Source: Candidatus Enterococcus testudinis
GTDB lineage: Bacteria; Bacillota; Bacilli; Lactobacillales; Enterococcaceae
Direction of reading: 5' to 3'
DNA length: 64,000 nucleotides
Assembly (NCBI RefSeq): GCF_002140915.1
Contig: NZ_NGKU01000001.1
Coordinates: forward strand, 914,697 to 978,696
Below are positions 38,721 to 46,863 of this stretch, one piece after another. Below the pieces are notes generated by a model. That model was not told the DNA's origin. It searched no databases and was given only the letters and a program-made list of their open reading frames with translations. Position 1 is the first letter of the stretch; each line of letters starts with the position of its first letter. The position numbers and the translations under genes are program-made.

Positions 38721-39356
38721 ATGACAGAATATAGCAATAACAACTTCGCAGACCTCATTTTTGGACGGAAATCCGTTCGCGTATACGACGAAAACTACAA
38801 AATCCCACATGAAGAAATGTTGACCATGATCCAAGAATCAACCACAGCACCTTCATCTGTCAACATGCAGCCATGGCGCTTTGTCGTTGTCGAAAGCGAT
38901 GAACAAAAAGCCAAATTGAAACCATTGATCCGCTTCAACGTGCGTCAAAACGACACGTCATCGGCAATGGTCTTGATCTTTGGCGATCTGCAATGCCATG
39001 AATTAGGGGAAGAAATCTATGACAAAGCTGTAGCAGCAGGCAAAATGCCCGCCGAAGTCAGAGATCAGCAATTAGCAGCAATCATTCCGCATTATCAACA
39101 GCTAACCAAAGCACAAATGAACGATGTTGTGAAAATCGATGCCAGCTTAGCTGCGATGCAATTCATGTTGGTGGCGCGTGCCCATGGCTACGAAACCAAT
39201 CCGATCGGCGGCTTCGAAGCAGATCAATTGGCTGAAGCATTTGGGTTAGACAAAGAACGGTATGTCCCAGTAATGATACTGTCTGTAGGGAAAGCCAAAG
39301 AACTAGGGTATGAATCTGTTCGATTAGATGCAGCACAAATCACGACATTTTTATAA
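38721..39356 (+). CDS. Nitroreductase-family FMN oxidoreductase
   Basis: 211 residues with nitroreductase features: IFGRKSVRVYDENYKI-like N terminus (FGRKSVRVYD), SSVNMQPWRFVVV for FMN binding, and NPIGGFEADQLAEAFG near the C terminus. Reduces nitro-aromatics or quinones using NAD(P)H. Sits 16 bases after the MarR gene in the same operon, which supports a detoxification role. Full length for the family. Confidence 0.9.
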   Translation: MTEYSNNNFADLIFGRKSVRVYDENYKIPHEEMLTMIQESTTAPSSVNMQPWRFVVVESDEQKAKLKPLIRFNVRQNDTSSAMVLIFGDLQCHELGEEIYDKAVAAGKMPAEVRDQQLAAIIPHYQQLTKAQMNDVVKIDASLAAMQFMLVARAHGYETNPIGGFEADQLAEAFGLDKERYVPVMILSVGKAKELGYESVRLDAAQITTFL

Positions 39357-39381
39357 AAAAAACACATCGGAGGCAACTATC

Positions 39382-39669
39382 ATGGAAATCATCAATGCCG
39401 TTTTTTATATCAAAGAGGACCAACGGGCAGCCTTTATGGAGGCGGTCCAACCATTACTGGCCTCTGCCAGAGCCGAAGCTGGTTGTCATGGCTACCATCT
39501 CTATGAGTCCATCGAAGAAGCCAATCGCTTCGTCATGGTAGAAAAATGGGCGGACCAAGCAGCAATCGAAGCCCATAATCAAACACCGGAATTGCAACAT
39601 CTATTCAAGAACATGCCAGAATTTGCAGCCAAACCGACAGAAATCACAGTGACCCATAAAGGAGAATGA
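39382..39669 (+). CDS. Antibiotic biosynthesis monooxygenase (ABM) domain protein
   Basis: 95 residues, a single ferredoxin-like ABM fold (YgiN/quinol-monooxygenase group) with CHGYHLYESIEEANRFVMVE and the conserved EKWADQAAIEAHNQT. Such proteins act on quinols or small aromatic compounds. ATG 39382 follows ATCGGAGG. Its stop overlaps the next start by 4 bp. Confidence 0.85.
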   Translation: MEIINAVFYIKEDQRAAFMEAVQPLLASARAEAGCHGYHLYESIEEANRFVMVEKWADQAAIEAHNQTPELQHLFKNMPEFAAKPTEITVTHKGE

Positions 39670-40031
39670 AGATGCGCTTACTTAGTATCGTATTGATTAT
39701 TTTAGTCGCCTTCGAGTTTTTCTATATTTGGTATTTAGAGACCATTATGACCAAATCAGACAGCACGGCTAGGGTGTTTCATCTAAAAGAAAGCGATCAG
39801 ACACAGCCCGTGGTGCAAACCTTATTCAAAAACCAAGGTGTCTATAACGGCTTGATCGGCATCGGACTGATTTACAGTGTGACCTTTGCTCAAGCCACGT
39901 TAGAGATCGCCCGTCTTTTACTGATAGGCATTATCCTTGTGGCAGCCTATGGCAGTTGGACCAGCGACAAGAAAATCATCCTGACCCAAGGTGGCTTAGC
40001 GATCATCGCATTGATCACAACCTTTTTCTAA
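39666..40031 (+). CDS. DUF1304 family small membrane protein
   Basis: 121 residues with four hydrophobic segments and the family pattern (VAFEFFYIWYLE near the first helix; FKNQGVYNGLIGIGLIYSV). Function unknown. Starts in an ATGA overlap with the ABM gene; an ATG 6 bases later is the alternative. Part of the MarR operon. Confidence 0.82.
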   Translation: MKMRLLSIVLIILVAFEFFYIWYLETIMTKSDSTARVFHLKESDQTQPVVQTLFKNQGVYNGLIGIGLIYSVTFAQATLEIARLLLIGIILVAAYGSWTSDKKIILTQGGLAIIALITTFF

Positions 40032-40068
40032 TAGTCGAGAAAAATCAATAGCTAAGAAAAGAGGAATC

Positions 40069-40386
40069 ATGATGGACATCAATACATTCAATGCGCGTGC
40101 CCAAGCAATCCGCGAGCGTTATCACGCACTAGAAATAAAACAAAATGGCCAACCATGGTCAGTCGAACAAGATGCATTGGCTTTTCTGACGGATGCGGCA
40201 CTTGTGGGTCGACTTGTGATGGACAAAGAAGAAAGTTGGCCTACCAGTCAAACAGAAACCAGTTTGGCCTACAAAATGGGCGAAACCATCTGGTGGTTAG
40301 CCAGTATCGCCGAGGCAGAATCCATCGATTTGGCCACTGCAATGGAGGACTTCCTGCGCAGTCGGGAAGAACATCTAGGGTTGTAA
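40069..40386 (+). CDS. MazG-like helical protein
   Basis: 105 residues, all-helical, resembling the small MazG-like proteins of lactic acid bacteria (EQDALAFLTDAALVGRLVMD; KMGETIWWLASIAEAESID). The family belongs to the NTP pyrophosphohydrolase superfamily, but the usual EExxE metal site is not complete here, so activity is uncertain. RBS AGAGGA, 37 bases after the DUF1304 gene. Confidence 0.7.
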   Translation: MMDINTFNARAQAIRERYHALEIKQNGQPWSVEQDALAFLTDAALVGRLVMDKEESWPTSQTETSLAYKMGETIWWLASIAEAESIDLATAMEDFLRSREEHLGL

Positions 40387-40464
40387 GAAAATAGGGCTGA
40401 TAGACGCGAATGCAGCAATTTTAGTAACTGCTACTTTTCTTTGAAGATGAATAAGAGGTGACCC

Positions 40465-40998
40465 TTGCTCCAAATCAAACAAATCACAGAAGCCAATCAA
40501 AGAGACATCCGCATCAAAAACGAACCCTTCAAGTTGTGGGGCAAAATGATCCCATTATACACTGATCAAACTTGGCGCCATCAGATTGAGACCTTTCCCG
40601 CTGAGACAATCAGTCAGATGTGTTTTCCTGATGAGAAGTATGACTTTCAGCAAATGAAAGACAACACCGTCTTCTTCGGTGCCTATGATCAGGACACGTG
40701 TATCGGATTGGCGGTTGTCCAAAAAGGTTTTTTTCGCTATGACTATTTGTATGATCTGAAAGTCAATCAAGCCTATCGGCAACAAGGGGTTGCCCATCGC
40801 TTGATCGAAGCAGCAGCCAAATGGGCGCAGAATCAAGGGCATCGAGGAATCTACACGATTGGTCAAAACAACAATCTATCGGCATGTTTGTTCTATCTAA
40901 AGGCAGGCTTTCGCATCGGCGGACTGGATACAGAAGTGTACAACGGTACCCAACAAGAAGGCAAACACGATATTCTGTTCTATCTTGACGCACCATAA
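40465..40998 (+). CDS. GNAT-family N-acetyltransferase
   Basis: 177 residues. Acetyl-CoA-binding segment YRQQGVAHRLIEAAAKWAQN near 100-119, then NNNLSACLFYLKAGF, the typical GNAT C-terminal motif, and a final YNGTQQEGKHDILFYL. Substrate unknown; the overall layout resembles aminoglycoside or streptothricin-type acetyltransferases, but the motif is too generic to claim resistance. Starts with TTG at 40465 behind AGAGGTG. Confidence 0.82.
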   Translation: MLQIKQITEANQRDIRIKNEPFKLWGKMIPLYTDQTWRHQIETFPAETISQMCFPDEKYDFQQMKDNTVFFGAYDQDTCIGLAVVQKGFFRYDYLYDLKVNQAYRQQGVAHRLIEAAAKWAQNQGHRGIYTIGQNNNLSACLFYLKAGFRIGGLDTEVYNGTQQEGKHDILFYLDAP

Positions 40999-41000
40999 GC

Positions 41001-41032
41001 AAAAAAAATAAGCGTAAAGCTTATTTTTTTTT
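41001..41032. terminator. Bidirectional terminator
   Basis: AATAAGC (41007-41013) pairs with GCTTATT (41019-41025), extended by A-runs and T-runs on either side of a 5-base loop. It lies between the GNAT gene and the convergent 58-residue membrane protein gene, whose stop codon falls within it. Confidence 0.8.
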
Positions 41033-41197
41033 GCGAAATAGTTCTTGATCAGGATCCGTGTAGTAGTCTGGATTCAACTCATCATCGATCGACACACCGA
41101 ATAGAGAAACAAGACTCGGTGCAATCCCGAGGACACCAAGGACGATTGTAATAGGGATATAGACTTTCTTCTGTTTGTACCAAGGGTCTTTCGCCAT
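41021..41197 (-). CDS. Small single-span membrane protein (58 residues)
   Basis: 58 residues. A basic N terminus (MAKDPWYKQKK) precedes one hydrophobic segment (about 12-35, with two Gly-rich turns) and an acidic tail ending in three Lys. AAAGGAG lies 8 bases before ATG 41197, and the stop sits inside the terminator stem, both typical of a real short gene. Not recognised. Followed on the same strand by two more small membrane-protein genes upstream, possibly one transcript. Confidence 0.6.
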   Translation of the reverse strand: MAKDPWYKQKKVYIPITIVLGVLGIAPSLVSLFGVSIDDELNPDYYTDPDQELFRKKK

Positions 41198-41233
41198 CTA
41201 ACACACTCCTTTATTCGTGCATGATATACGGAA

Positions 41234-41443
41234 TCAGTGATCTGTCTTTTTGTTACGCTGATTATGATAACACTTGATCAATAAATCAATCGCAAAGAAT
41301 ATAGCCAGTACAATCATAAATTGATTGACCATCTGGATGATTGGTAATGCGTCAATTGAATAAGACCCCATCAGGACTTCGACACCGTAATAGAGAGTGA
41401 TAAAGAACAAGGCAGTAAGTATGTTGCGTAAGAGTAGTTTCAT
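41234..41443 (-). CDS. Small membrane protein (69 residues)
   Basis: 69 residues with two hydrophobic helices (about 4-26 and 38-58) and a basic C-terminal tail (KCYHNQRNKKTDH). GGGAGGA lies 6 bases before ATG 41443. No recognised family. Lies between two other small membrane-protein genes on the same strand. Confidence 0.6.
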   Translation of the reverse strand: MKLLLRNILTALFFITLYYGVEVLMGSYSIDALPIIQMVNQFMIVLAIFFAIDLLIKCYHNQRNKKTDH

Positions 41444-41502
41444 GGAATCCTCCCAAAATGTATGGCTTCAACAAACGAGATGAACAAGGTTGACCATTGC
41501 TG

Positions 41503-41793
41503 CTATCCTAATAGAAACAGCCAAACGGCAACGCTGATTGCTATAGCAACAAGTTCACACAGAAATTCAATGAAGAGACTGCCATCGTTGAAAAACACCG
41601 TATAGGTTGTCTTTCCGCTAAGCAATTGGATGCCACCGTAATCAGGTGGATACATTGAATTGAATAAAGTGCTAATCATGCCCAACGCAATACCTTGATA
41701 AAATCGATCGTCTACCGCTAAATACACCGCGAAAGACAAAACCAGAATGTGAGTGATCCGCATATACCGTACATTCTTCAATGTGATCGCCAA
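41503..41793 (-). CDS. Small membrane protein of unknown function
   Basis: 96 residues if started at TTG 41793, which has a perfect AGGAGG 7 bases upstream. The frame stays open to 41922, but the ATG there has no ribosome site and abuts a terminator of the upstream gene. Contains about three hydrophobic segments separated by a polar Tyr/Pro/Gly-rich loop (MYPPDYGGIQLLSGKTTYTV). Not recognised. Confidence 0.5.
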   Translation of the reverse strand: MAITLKNVRYMRITHILVLSFAVYLAVDDRFYQGIALGMISTLFNSMYPPDYGGIQLLSGKTTYTVFFNDGSLFIEFLCELVAIAISVAVWLFLLG

Positions 41794-41920
41794 CAAACAA
41801 CCTCCTATATGCATCAAATTGAAAACACAAAAAAATATTCTTAAGATTATAAAATAATGATACCACATCCAATCAGATTTACCATGCATATCTATATCAT
41901 GTGACAAGAATGATAGATGC

Positions 41921-41949
41921 AAAAAACGACCCAGTCCACAGACGGGTCG
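41921..41949 (-). terminator. Rho-independent terminator on the minus strand
   Basis: CGACCC (41927-41932) pairs with GGGTCG (41944-41949); on the minus strand the stem is followed by six T residues. Ends the ECF S-component transcript. Confidence 0.75.
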
Positions 41950-42012
41950 CTATAAAAAGAATCAAGCTAGTCAAGGTACCTTTTCACCTAGAAAAATGAT
42001 AGGATAGACGTA

Positions 42013-42615
42013 TCAGCGATTATCTGGTCGCAAGCTCGTAGCTGCAAACAATGCTTTGACCAAAATAGGTGTCAAGATGGCTGCAGTAATGACTTCAGAA
42101 ACACCATTTGTCAAGGCAATCCCGCCTAATGTCACAAATAGCGCCGAGGTATCGACACCATAGGTAGTGGCTACTAACCCAGTGTACAAAAGTCCCATTA
42201 GCGACAAGACCAGCACTGTATTGGTGATCGTGCCGAAGATGGCAGCTACAATAGATGCAGCGACAACTTTCTTGGTTTTCTTATAGATAAGAGTAAAGAG
42301 CAGACCAGCGACCAATCCCACTAAGACACGAGGCACGACAGAAATGATTGGATTGGTGAAAACAGCGATATCCAAAGGCGTCGTAGGCGAAGTAAAGGCT
42401 CTAAAAATCGTGAACAAGCCCCAAATCAAGCCGATGAACATGCCGTCTTTTGTCCCTAGCACAATGGCCGCAACGATGACCGTGACATGGATAATGGTCA
42501 AACTAGTAATGCCTATGGGAATATAGCCGAGGAAAGGCACCATGGTTTGTAAAATAATAATTGCAGTGAGAATGGCACGAATCACCAAACGGTAGGTTTT
42601 GCTTTTTGTATTCAT
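42013..42615 (-). CDS. ECF transporter S component (vitamin type)
   Basis: 200 residues, five to six hydrophobic segments. The segment GTKDGMFIGLIWGLFTIFRA followed by PLDIAVFTNPIISVVPR resembles S components for pantothenate and related vitamins, but I cannot fix the ligand. Needs the shared EcfAA'T module. Divergent from a TetR regulator, with two palindromic operators in between, so likely repressed by it. ATG 42615 with AAGGAG upstream. Confidence 0.82.
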   Translation of the reverse strand: MNTKSKTYRLVIRAILTAIIILQTMVPFLGYIPIGITSLTIIHVTVIVAAIVLGTKDGMFIGLIWGLFTIFRAFTSPTTPLDIAVFTNPIISVVPRVLVGLVAGLLFTLIYKKTKKVVAASIVAAIFGTITNTVLVLSLMGLLYTGLVATTYGVDTSALFVTLGGIALTNGVSEVITAAILTPILVKALFAATSLRPDNR

Positions 42616-42634
42616 AGGAACACTCCTTTTATAA

Positions 42635-42696
42635 AAATGACATGCGTGTCATTTAGTAGTAAACTGATTATACAACAGAATGACACACGTGTCATT
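42635..42696. promoter_or_regulatory. Two palindromic TetR-type operators in the divergent promoter region
   Basis: AAATGACATGCGTGTCATTT (42635-42654) and AATGACACACGTGTCATT (42679-42696) are inverted repeats with at most one mismatched pair each; their centres are 43 bp apart. A minus-strand promoter for the ECF gene, ATGACA (complement of 42690-42695), 17-bp spacer, TATAAT (complement of 42667-42672), has its -35 inside the second site. Size and symmetry suit TetR-family dimers. Confidence 0.75.
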
Positions 42697-42725
42697 AATA
42701 AAGTCGCGAAAGGAGACATCAGTGG

Positions 42726-43334
42726 ATGACACATGCCGAACGATCGAAACCCAAAGATAAGAAACAACAAAAGCGCGAGGCTATCATCGAAAGTGCCAAG
42801 ATCGTCTTTAGTAAGAAAGGCTTGATCGATGCCACTATGAAAGACATTATCGAGGAATGCGGCATTAGTCGCGGTGGTATTTACCTCTATTTTCAATCCG
42901 TTGATGAAATTTTCTTGGCGGTGATAGAGCAGCGGTCGCAACGCAAGTTTGATGATGTGCGTGAAATGATCACGGACCAAGTGCCTTTCGACACGATTTT
43001 GGACAAATATTTCGCGGATCATCGCGGACGCTTGCTGCACAGTATAGCCGACAGTATGCTGCGGGCGATGTATGAATACTACTATACCCACAAAACAGCT
43101 GCCTCGCGTTCGTTGCAAGAAGCCCAACTGACAGAAACCAAACGGACGATCCACGAGATTTTCCAAGTAGGCGTTGCACAAGGTGTATTGCGAGATGAAG
43201 ATTTAGAAGTGATTGCCGAAAATTATATGTTCGTGATTGAAGGACTCGGCATCCTCGCACTGACTGGTCATCTCAGTCCAACCACCATCGATAACCAAAT
43301 CCTCATGATGCGGCGCTTGCTGCCGTATCGCTAA
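42726..43334 (+). CDS. TetR-family transcriptional regulator
   Basis: 202 residues. The N-terminal helix-turn-helix (KREAIIESAKIVFSKKGLID through GISRGGIYLYFQSVDEIFLA) is of the TetR/AcrR type, followed by a helical ligand-binding domain. Divergent from the ECF S component; the two palindromes between them are its probable operators. AGGAG lies 10 bases before ATG 42726. Confidence 0.88.
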   Translation: MTHAERSKPKDKKQQKREAIIESAKIVFSKKGLIDATMKDIIEECGISRGGIYLYFQSVDEIFLAVIEQRSQRKFDDVREMITDQVPFDTILDKYFADHRGRLLHSIADSMLRAMYEYYYTHKTAASRSLQEAQLTETKRTIHEIFQVGVAQGVLRDEDLEVIAENYMFVIEGLGILALTGHLSPTTIDNQILMMRRLLPYR

Positions 43335-43344
43335 ATGAACCCAA

Positions 43345-43387
43345 AGCCGACAAGCGCTGTCTCTGACAGATCTTGCCGGCTTCTTTT
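43345..43387 (+). terminator. Rho-independent terminator
   Basis: AGCCGACAAG (43345-43354) pairs with CTTGCCGGCT (43372-43381), one mismatch, with an inner CTGTC/GACAG hairpin, followed by TCTTTT. Ends the TetR gene. Confidence 0.7.
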
Positions 43388-43555
43388 GCGATTGGTTTTG
43401 TCATCTTGATGAAATCTAGAACGCAAATTATTTATTGGCTAGACAACCGGGTGAAAAGACAAGGCAGTGATCAAAGGTTGATAAAACAAGGAACCAAGAT
43501 GAATGTTCCCCTAAGAAAAACCTATGGTCGATTTAAAATAACGATAAAATGCCGA

Positions 43556-43617
43556 TGTAATCAAATTGTTAATCAGAGACGATTGGGTTTGGAGAAAATC
43601 TATGGTAAACTTATAAA
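43556..43617 (+). promoter_or_regulatory. WalR-like box and promoter of the SagA-like gene
   Basis: TGTAAT-CAAAT-TGTTAA (43556-43572) fits the WalR consensus TGTWAH-N5-TGTWAH exactly. It ends 16 bases before TTGGAG (43589-43594), followed by a 17-bp spacer and TATAAA (43612-43617). This is a typical activator position centred near -60. The preceding stretch from 43388 shows no gene. Confidence 0.6.
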
Positions 43618-43666
43618 TGTCAAATTCATTTAAAAAAAAGGTTTTATTTGAATTAAAGGAGGAAAA

Positions 43667-45040
43667 ATGAAAAGAAAACTTATCACTTCATTCTGTTTGT
43701 GTGGTTTGACGATCTCGCTTTTTGCAGTGCCTGCACAGGTATCAGCGACTGATTATGATCAAATGATTCAACATAAAAATAACGAGATCAATCAATTGCG
43801 CTCGCAGCGTCAAGCGGTTCAGCAACGGATCAGCCATTTGAATCAGGAAATCGGCTCGATCAATCAAGAAGCGCAGGCGTTATTGCAAGCGCAAGATAAC
43901 TTGTATGCAGTCATCGATCAGCTTGAAGAAGACATCGAGCAATTGCAGACCAGGATCGATAAACGCGCAGCCAATATTGAAGAACAAGCAAGGGAAACAC
44001 AAGTCAATGGCAAAAGCGATCAACTGATGCATGTTGTATTAGAAGCAGATTCTATCAGTGATTTTGTCGGACGGCTCCATGCCATGACCACGATTATACG
44101 GGCGAACAATCAGATGATCACACAGCAAAAGACCGATCAAGAAGCGCTTGCCAGCAAACGCGTCGAATCACAAGAGAAAATGCAAGATCTGCATGACACA
44201 CAAAGCCGTTTAGAAGCGCAAAAAGGTGAACTTGAAAGCAAACAAGCCGACTTGAATGTGGAAGTCAGCACCTTAGCGTATCAAGAATCATCAAAAGAAG
44301 ATGAGAAACAGCAATTGAAAGCCGAGAAAGATGCTTACGAAGCGGAACAAGCACGCATCCGCGAAGAAGCAGCGCGGGCCGCAGCAATGCAAGCGCAAAT
44401 CGAAGCAGAACGCGCAGCCCAAGAAGCGATCGTTGTGGCTGTCCCTGACAATGAAGCGGAAGCTGAAGCAAACACAGCGGAAGATGCAACTGAAACAGTC
44501 AGCGACGTACCTGCAGCAACGCCTGAAGCAGAGCAACCTTTGACACCAGTCGACACACCGGCTGTTACTGTCCCTGTCGAAGAAGCGCCGTCTACGCCAT
44601 CAACGCCGTCTATTCCAACGCCAGCACCAGTAGAGCAAACACCAGTGCCAGCGCCAAAACCTACGCCGGCACCTGCACCGGCATCGAATGGCTCAGCAAT
44701 CGTTGCCGAAGCCTATAACCATATCGGCAAGCCTTATGTATGGGGTGGGAAAGGACCGGATGTCTTCGATTGTTCTGGATTTACCCGCTATGTCTACCTG
44801 CAAGTGACAGGTCGTGATATCGGCGGATGGACAGTACCGCAAGAATCTGCAGGAACAGTGATTGCTGTAAGTGAAGCCCAAGCAGGCGATCTCTTATTCT
44901 GGGGAAGTGCCGGGAGTACCCACCATGTAGCAATCGCACTAGGCGGTGGACAATACATTCATGCCCCAAGACCAGGCAAAACAATCTCAGTCGGCTCAAA
45001 CAGCAGTTGGGCACCAAGTTTTGCAGTTCGGGTCAACTAG
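43667..45040 (+). CDS. sagA: SagA-like secreted peptidoglycan hydrolase (NlpC/P60)
   Basis: 457 residues. A signal peptide (about 1-27, ending near VSATDY) precedes a long coiled coil of PcsB type (about 28-245), a Pro/Thr/Ala-rich linker (about 255-340) and a C-terminal NlpC/P60 domain. The catalytic cysteine is in DVFDCSGFTRYVY (Cys369), with His420 in THHVAIALGGG and a third polar residue (His432, YIHAPRPG). SagA-type enzymes are D,L-endopeptidases that cut muropeptides for cell separation. Follows a strong AAAGGAGG and a WalR-like box. The symbol is by family resemblance to E. faecium SagA. Confidence 0.9.
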   Translation: MKRKLITSFCLCGLTISLFAVPAQVSATDYDQMIQHKNNEINQLRSQRQAVQQRISHLNQEIGSINQEAQALLQAQDNLYAVIDQLEEDIEQLQTRIDKRAANIEEQARETQVNGKSDQLMHVVLEADSISDFVGRLHAMTTIIRANNQMITQQKTDQEALASKRVESQEKMQDLHDTQSRLEAQKGELESKQADLNVEVSTLAYQESSKEDEKQQLKAEKDAYEAEQARIREEAARAAAMQAQIEAERAAQEAIVVAVPDNEAEAEANTAEDATETVSDVPAATPEAEQPLTPVDTPAVTVPVEEAPSTPSTPSIPTPAPVEQTPVPAPKPTPAPAPASNGSAIVAEAYNHIGKPYVWGGKGPDVFDCSGFTRYVYLQVTGRDIGGWTVPQESAGTVIAVSEAQAGDLLFWGSAGSTHHVAIALGGGQYIHAPRPGKTISVGSNSSWAPSFAVRVN

Positions 45041-45046
45041 AACCAT

Positions 45047-45084
45047 AAAAAAACGATAACGGGCAAATAGGTTATCGTTTTTTT
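45047..45084 (+). terminator. Rho-independent terminator
   Basis: A perfect 14-bp stem (AAAAAAACGATAAC with GTTATCGTTTTTTT) and 10-base loop. Separates the SagA-like and GH73 genes, so the latter needs readthrough or its own weak promoter. Confidence 0.88.
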
Positions 45085-45116
45085 TCAAGTCAAAACATAC
45101 AAATAAGGAGCAAAAA

Positions 45117-46676
45117 ATGGAGAGCAGAAAAACAATTAGAAGACGACTCAAGCGTCAGCAAAGCAATGCGTTATGCAAAAAAGGAATCGCATTGACGACG
45201 ATTTGTGCGTCCACCATGCCGATGATGCCACTGACGGTTTTGGCCAATGATGACACGGAAGAGACACATCGCGTTCATGTGGTAGATAACACTGAAGACC
45301 AGCATGATCTGCAAACGGAAGAAACAGTGCAAAGTCACCCTGAAGAAATGCCTTCAGACACAGTGAGGGAAGATGGGCAAGAAGAACTCACTGTGGTGGA
45401 TGATCAGTCGTCTACAGAAGATACAGCTGTGGCAGAATCTGACATTACACCAGAAGACTTCCCACAATTAGTGGAAGAGGATCCATCCCAGGGTGAAGCG
45501 CAGCCGGCGATCGTTGACGAAGGACAGGTATTGCCTTATGAAGATTTGACAAATGCACGTTCCGCCAATCCGCAAGCCTTTATTCAACAGGTGGGACCAA
45601 TGGCGCAACAAGTAGCCGGTGCCAATGATTTATATGCATCGATCATGATTGCGCAAGCAATTCTTGAGTCGGGATGGGGTCAATCCCTTTTGACACGCCA
45701 AGCGAACAACATGTTCGGAATCAAAGGCAGCTACAATGGGCAATTTGTCGAAATGAAGACATTAGAAGATGACGGCAAAGGCAATTTGTACGAAGTCGTT
45801 GCCCGTTTCCGCAAATATCCCTCATTGCAGGAATCCTTTGCGGACAATGCCCATGTATTGCGGACGACCTCCTTTACACCAGGCGTTTTCTTCTACTCAG
45901 GTGCGTGGCGCTCGAATACCAACTCCTATCGCGATGCGGCTCACTGGTTGCAAGGGCGCTATGCCACAGATACCACCTATGCGAGCAAGTTGATCAATCT
46001 GATCGAGACCTACAATTTGACGCAATATGACAGCGGCACAAGTGGCGGCAGCAATCCTGGCAGCAACAATACCCAAGAAACAGCCATCAATCAACAATTC
46101 CGGACGACTGCTGCTTTAAATATCCGCCGCGATGCGTCAACAAGTGCCAGCATCACCGGCACACTTGCCAACAACGCGACATTCCAGGCAGTGGCCAGCA
46201 AAACCGGCACCAGTGTCAATGGCAACACGACGTGGTACCGTATCAACGGCCGCGGTTGGGTCAGTGCAGCCTATGTAACGAGTGTGAACAATAATACCAA
46301 CAATCAAGAAACAGCCATCAATCAGCAATTCCGTACGACAGCGGCATTGAATGTTCGGGCAGATGCCTCAACATCCGCACGGATCACAGGATCTTTGGCA
46401 CGACAAGCGACGATTCAAGCAACCGCCAGCAAAACCGGCACCAGTGTCAATGGCAATAATACATGGTACCGCATCAACAATGGCTGGGTCAGCGGGGCTT
46501 ACTTGCAGTCTGTATCAGCTAGCAATACCAGTAGCAAAACCCATACCGTCAAATCAGGCGACACCTTGTGGCAGATTGCCCAGACAAATGGTGTGTCAGT
46601 CAATCAATTGATGTCATGGAACAATCTGAACAGTTCGATGATCCTGGTCGGTCAGCGATTGATCGTGGCCAGATAA
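45117..46676 (+). CDS. Secreted autolysin: GH73 glucosaminidase with two SH3 repeats and LysM
   Basis: 519 residues. A long basic N terminus with a signal-like hydrophobic stretch (about 20-43, cut likely near VLAND) is followed by an acidic low-complexity region to about 145. The GH73 domain (about 150-305) has catalytic Glu184 in QAILESGWGQS and a YATDTTYASKL motif. Two SH3-like cell-wall-binding repeats (about 325-395 and 400-465) and a C-terminal LysM (about 473-519, HTVKSGDTLWQIAQ) follow. Cleaves the glycan strand at N-acetylglucosamine. RBS AAGGAG. Confidence 0.92.
   Translation: MESRKTIRRRLKRQQSNALCKKGIALTTICASTMPMMPLTVLANDDTEETHRVHVVDNTEDQHDLQTEETVQSHPEEMPSDTVREDGQEELTVVDDQSSTEDTAVAESDITPEDFPQLVEEDPSQGEAQPAIVDEGQVLPYEDLTNARSANPQAFIQQVGPMAQQVAGANDLYASIMIAQAILESGWGQSLLTRQANNMFGIKGSYNGQFVEMKTLEDDGKGNLYEVVARFRKYPSLQESFADNAHVLRTTSFTPGVFFYSGAWRSNTNSYRDAAHWLQGRYATDTTYASKLINLIETYNLTQYDSGTSGGSNPGSNNTQETAINQQFRTTAALNIRRDASTSASITGTLANNATFQAVASKTGTSVNGNTTWYRINGRGWVSAAYVTSVNNNTNNQETAINQQFRTTAALNVRADASTSARITGSLARQATIQATASKTGTSVNGNNTWYRINNGWVSGAYLQSVSASNTSSKTHTVKSGDTLWQIAQTNGVSVNQLMSWNNLNSSMILVGQRLIVAR
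46074..46520 (+). repeat. Tandem SH3-domain repeat inside the GH73 autolysin gene
   Basis: Two DNA-level copies begin with CAAGAAACAGCCATCAATCA at 46074 and 46305, start-to-start 231 bp (77 codons). They encode near-identical SH3-like modules (QETAINQQFRTTAALN). The repeats are diverged at scattered sites but in frame, pointing to internal duplication. Confidence 0.8.
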
Positions 46677-46718
46677 CGGTCTTTGATCTGAAGAAACGAA
46701 TATACCAGCGATTCGCAC

Positions 46719-46757
46719 AAAAAAGGCAGCGCCAGAATATCTGGGCATGCCTTTTTT
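46719..46757 (+). terminator. Rho-independent terminator
   Basis: AAAAAAGGCA (46719-46728) pairs with TGCCTTTTTT (46748-46757) around GCGCCAGAATATCTGGGCA-type inner pairing. Follows the GH73 gene. A further CCACTAT-AGA-ATAGTGG hairpin (46778-46794) lies ahead of the next gene. Confidence 0.8.
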
Positions 46758-46863
46758 GCGTCAACGGCTGTCAGATTCCACTATAGAATAGTGGGCGGAA
46801 GAGGTATACTTATCCTATATCCATCTGTGACAGCACAGATAACTATCTATACAGGAGGAAACA

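Noticed and set aside
41794-41922. Longer 139-residue version of the small membrane protein
   Set aside because: Upstream ATG lies against a terminator and lacks a ribosome site; TTG 41793 has a perfect AGGAGG.
43373-43633. 86-residue frame upstream of the SagA-like gene
   Set aside because: Runs through a terminator tail, the WalR-like box and the promoter; no ribosome site.
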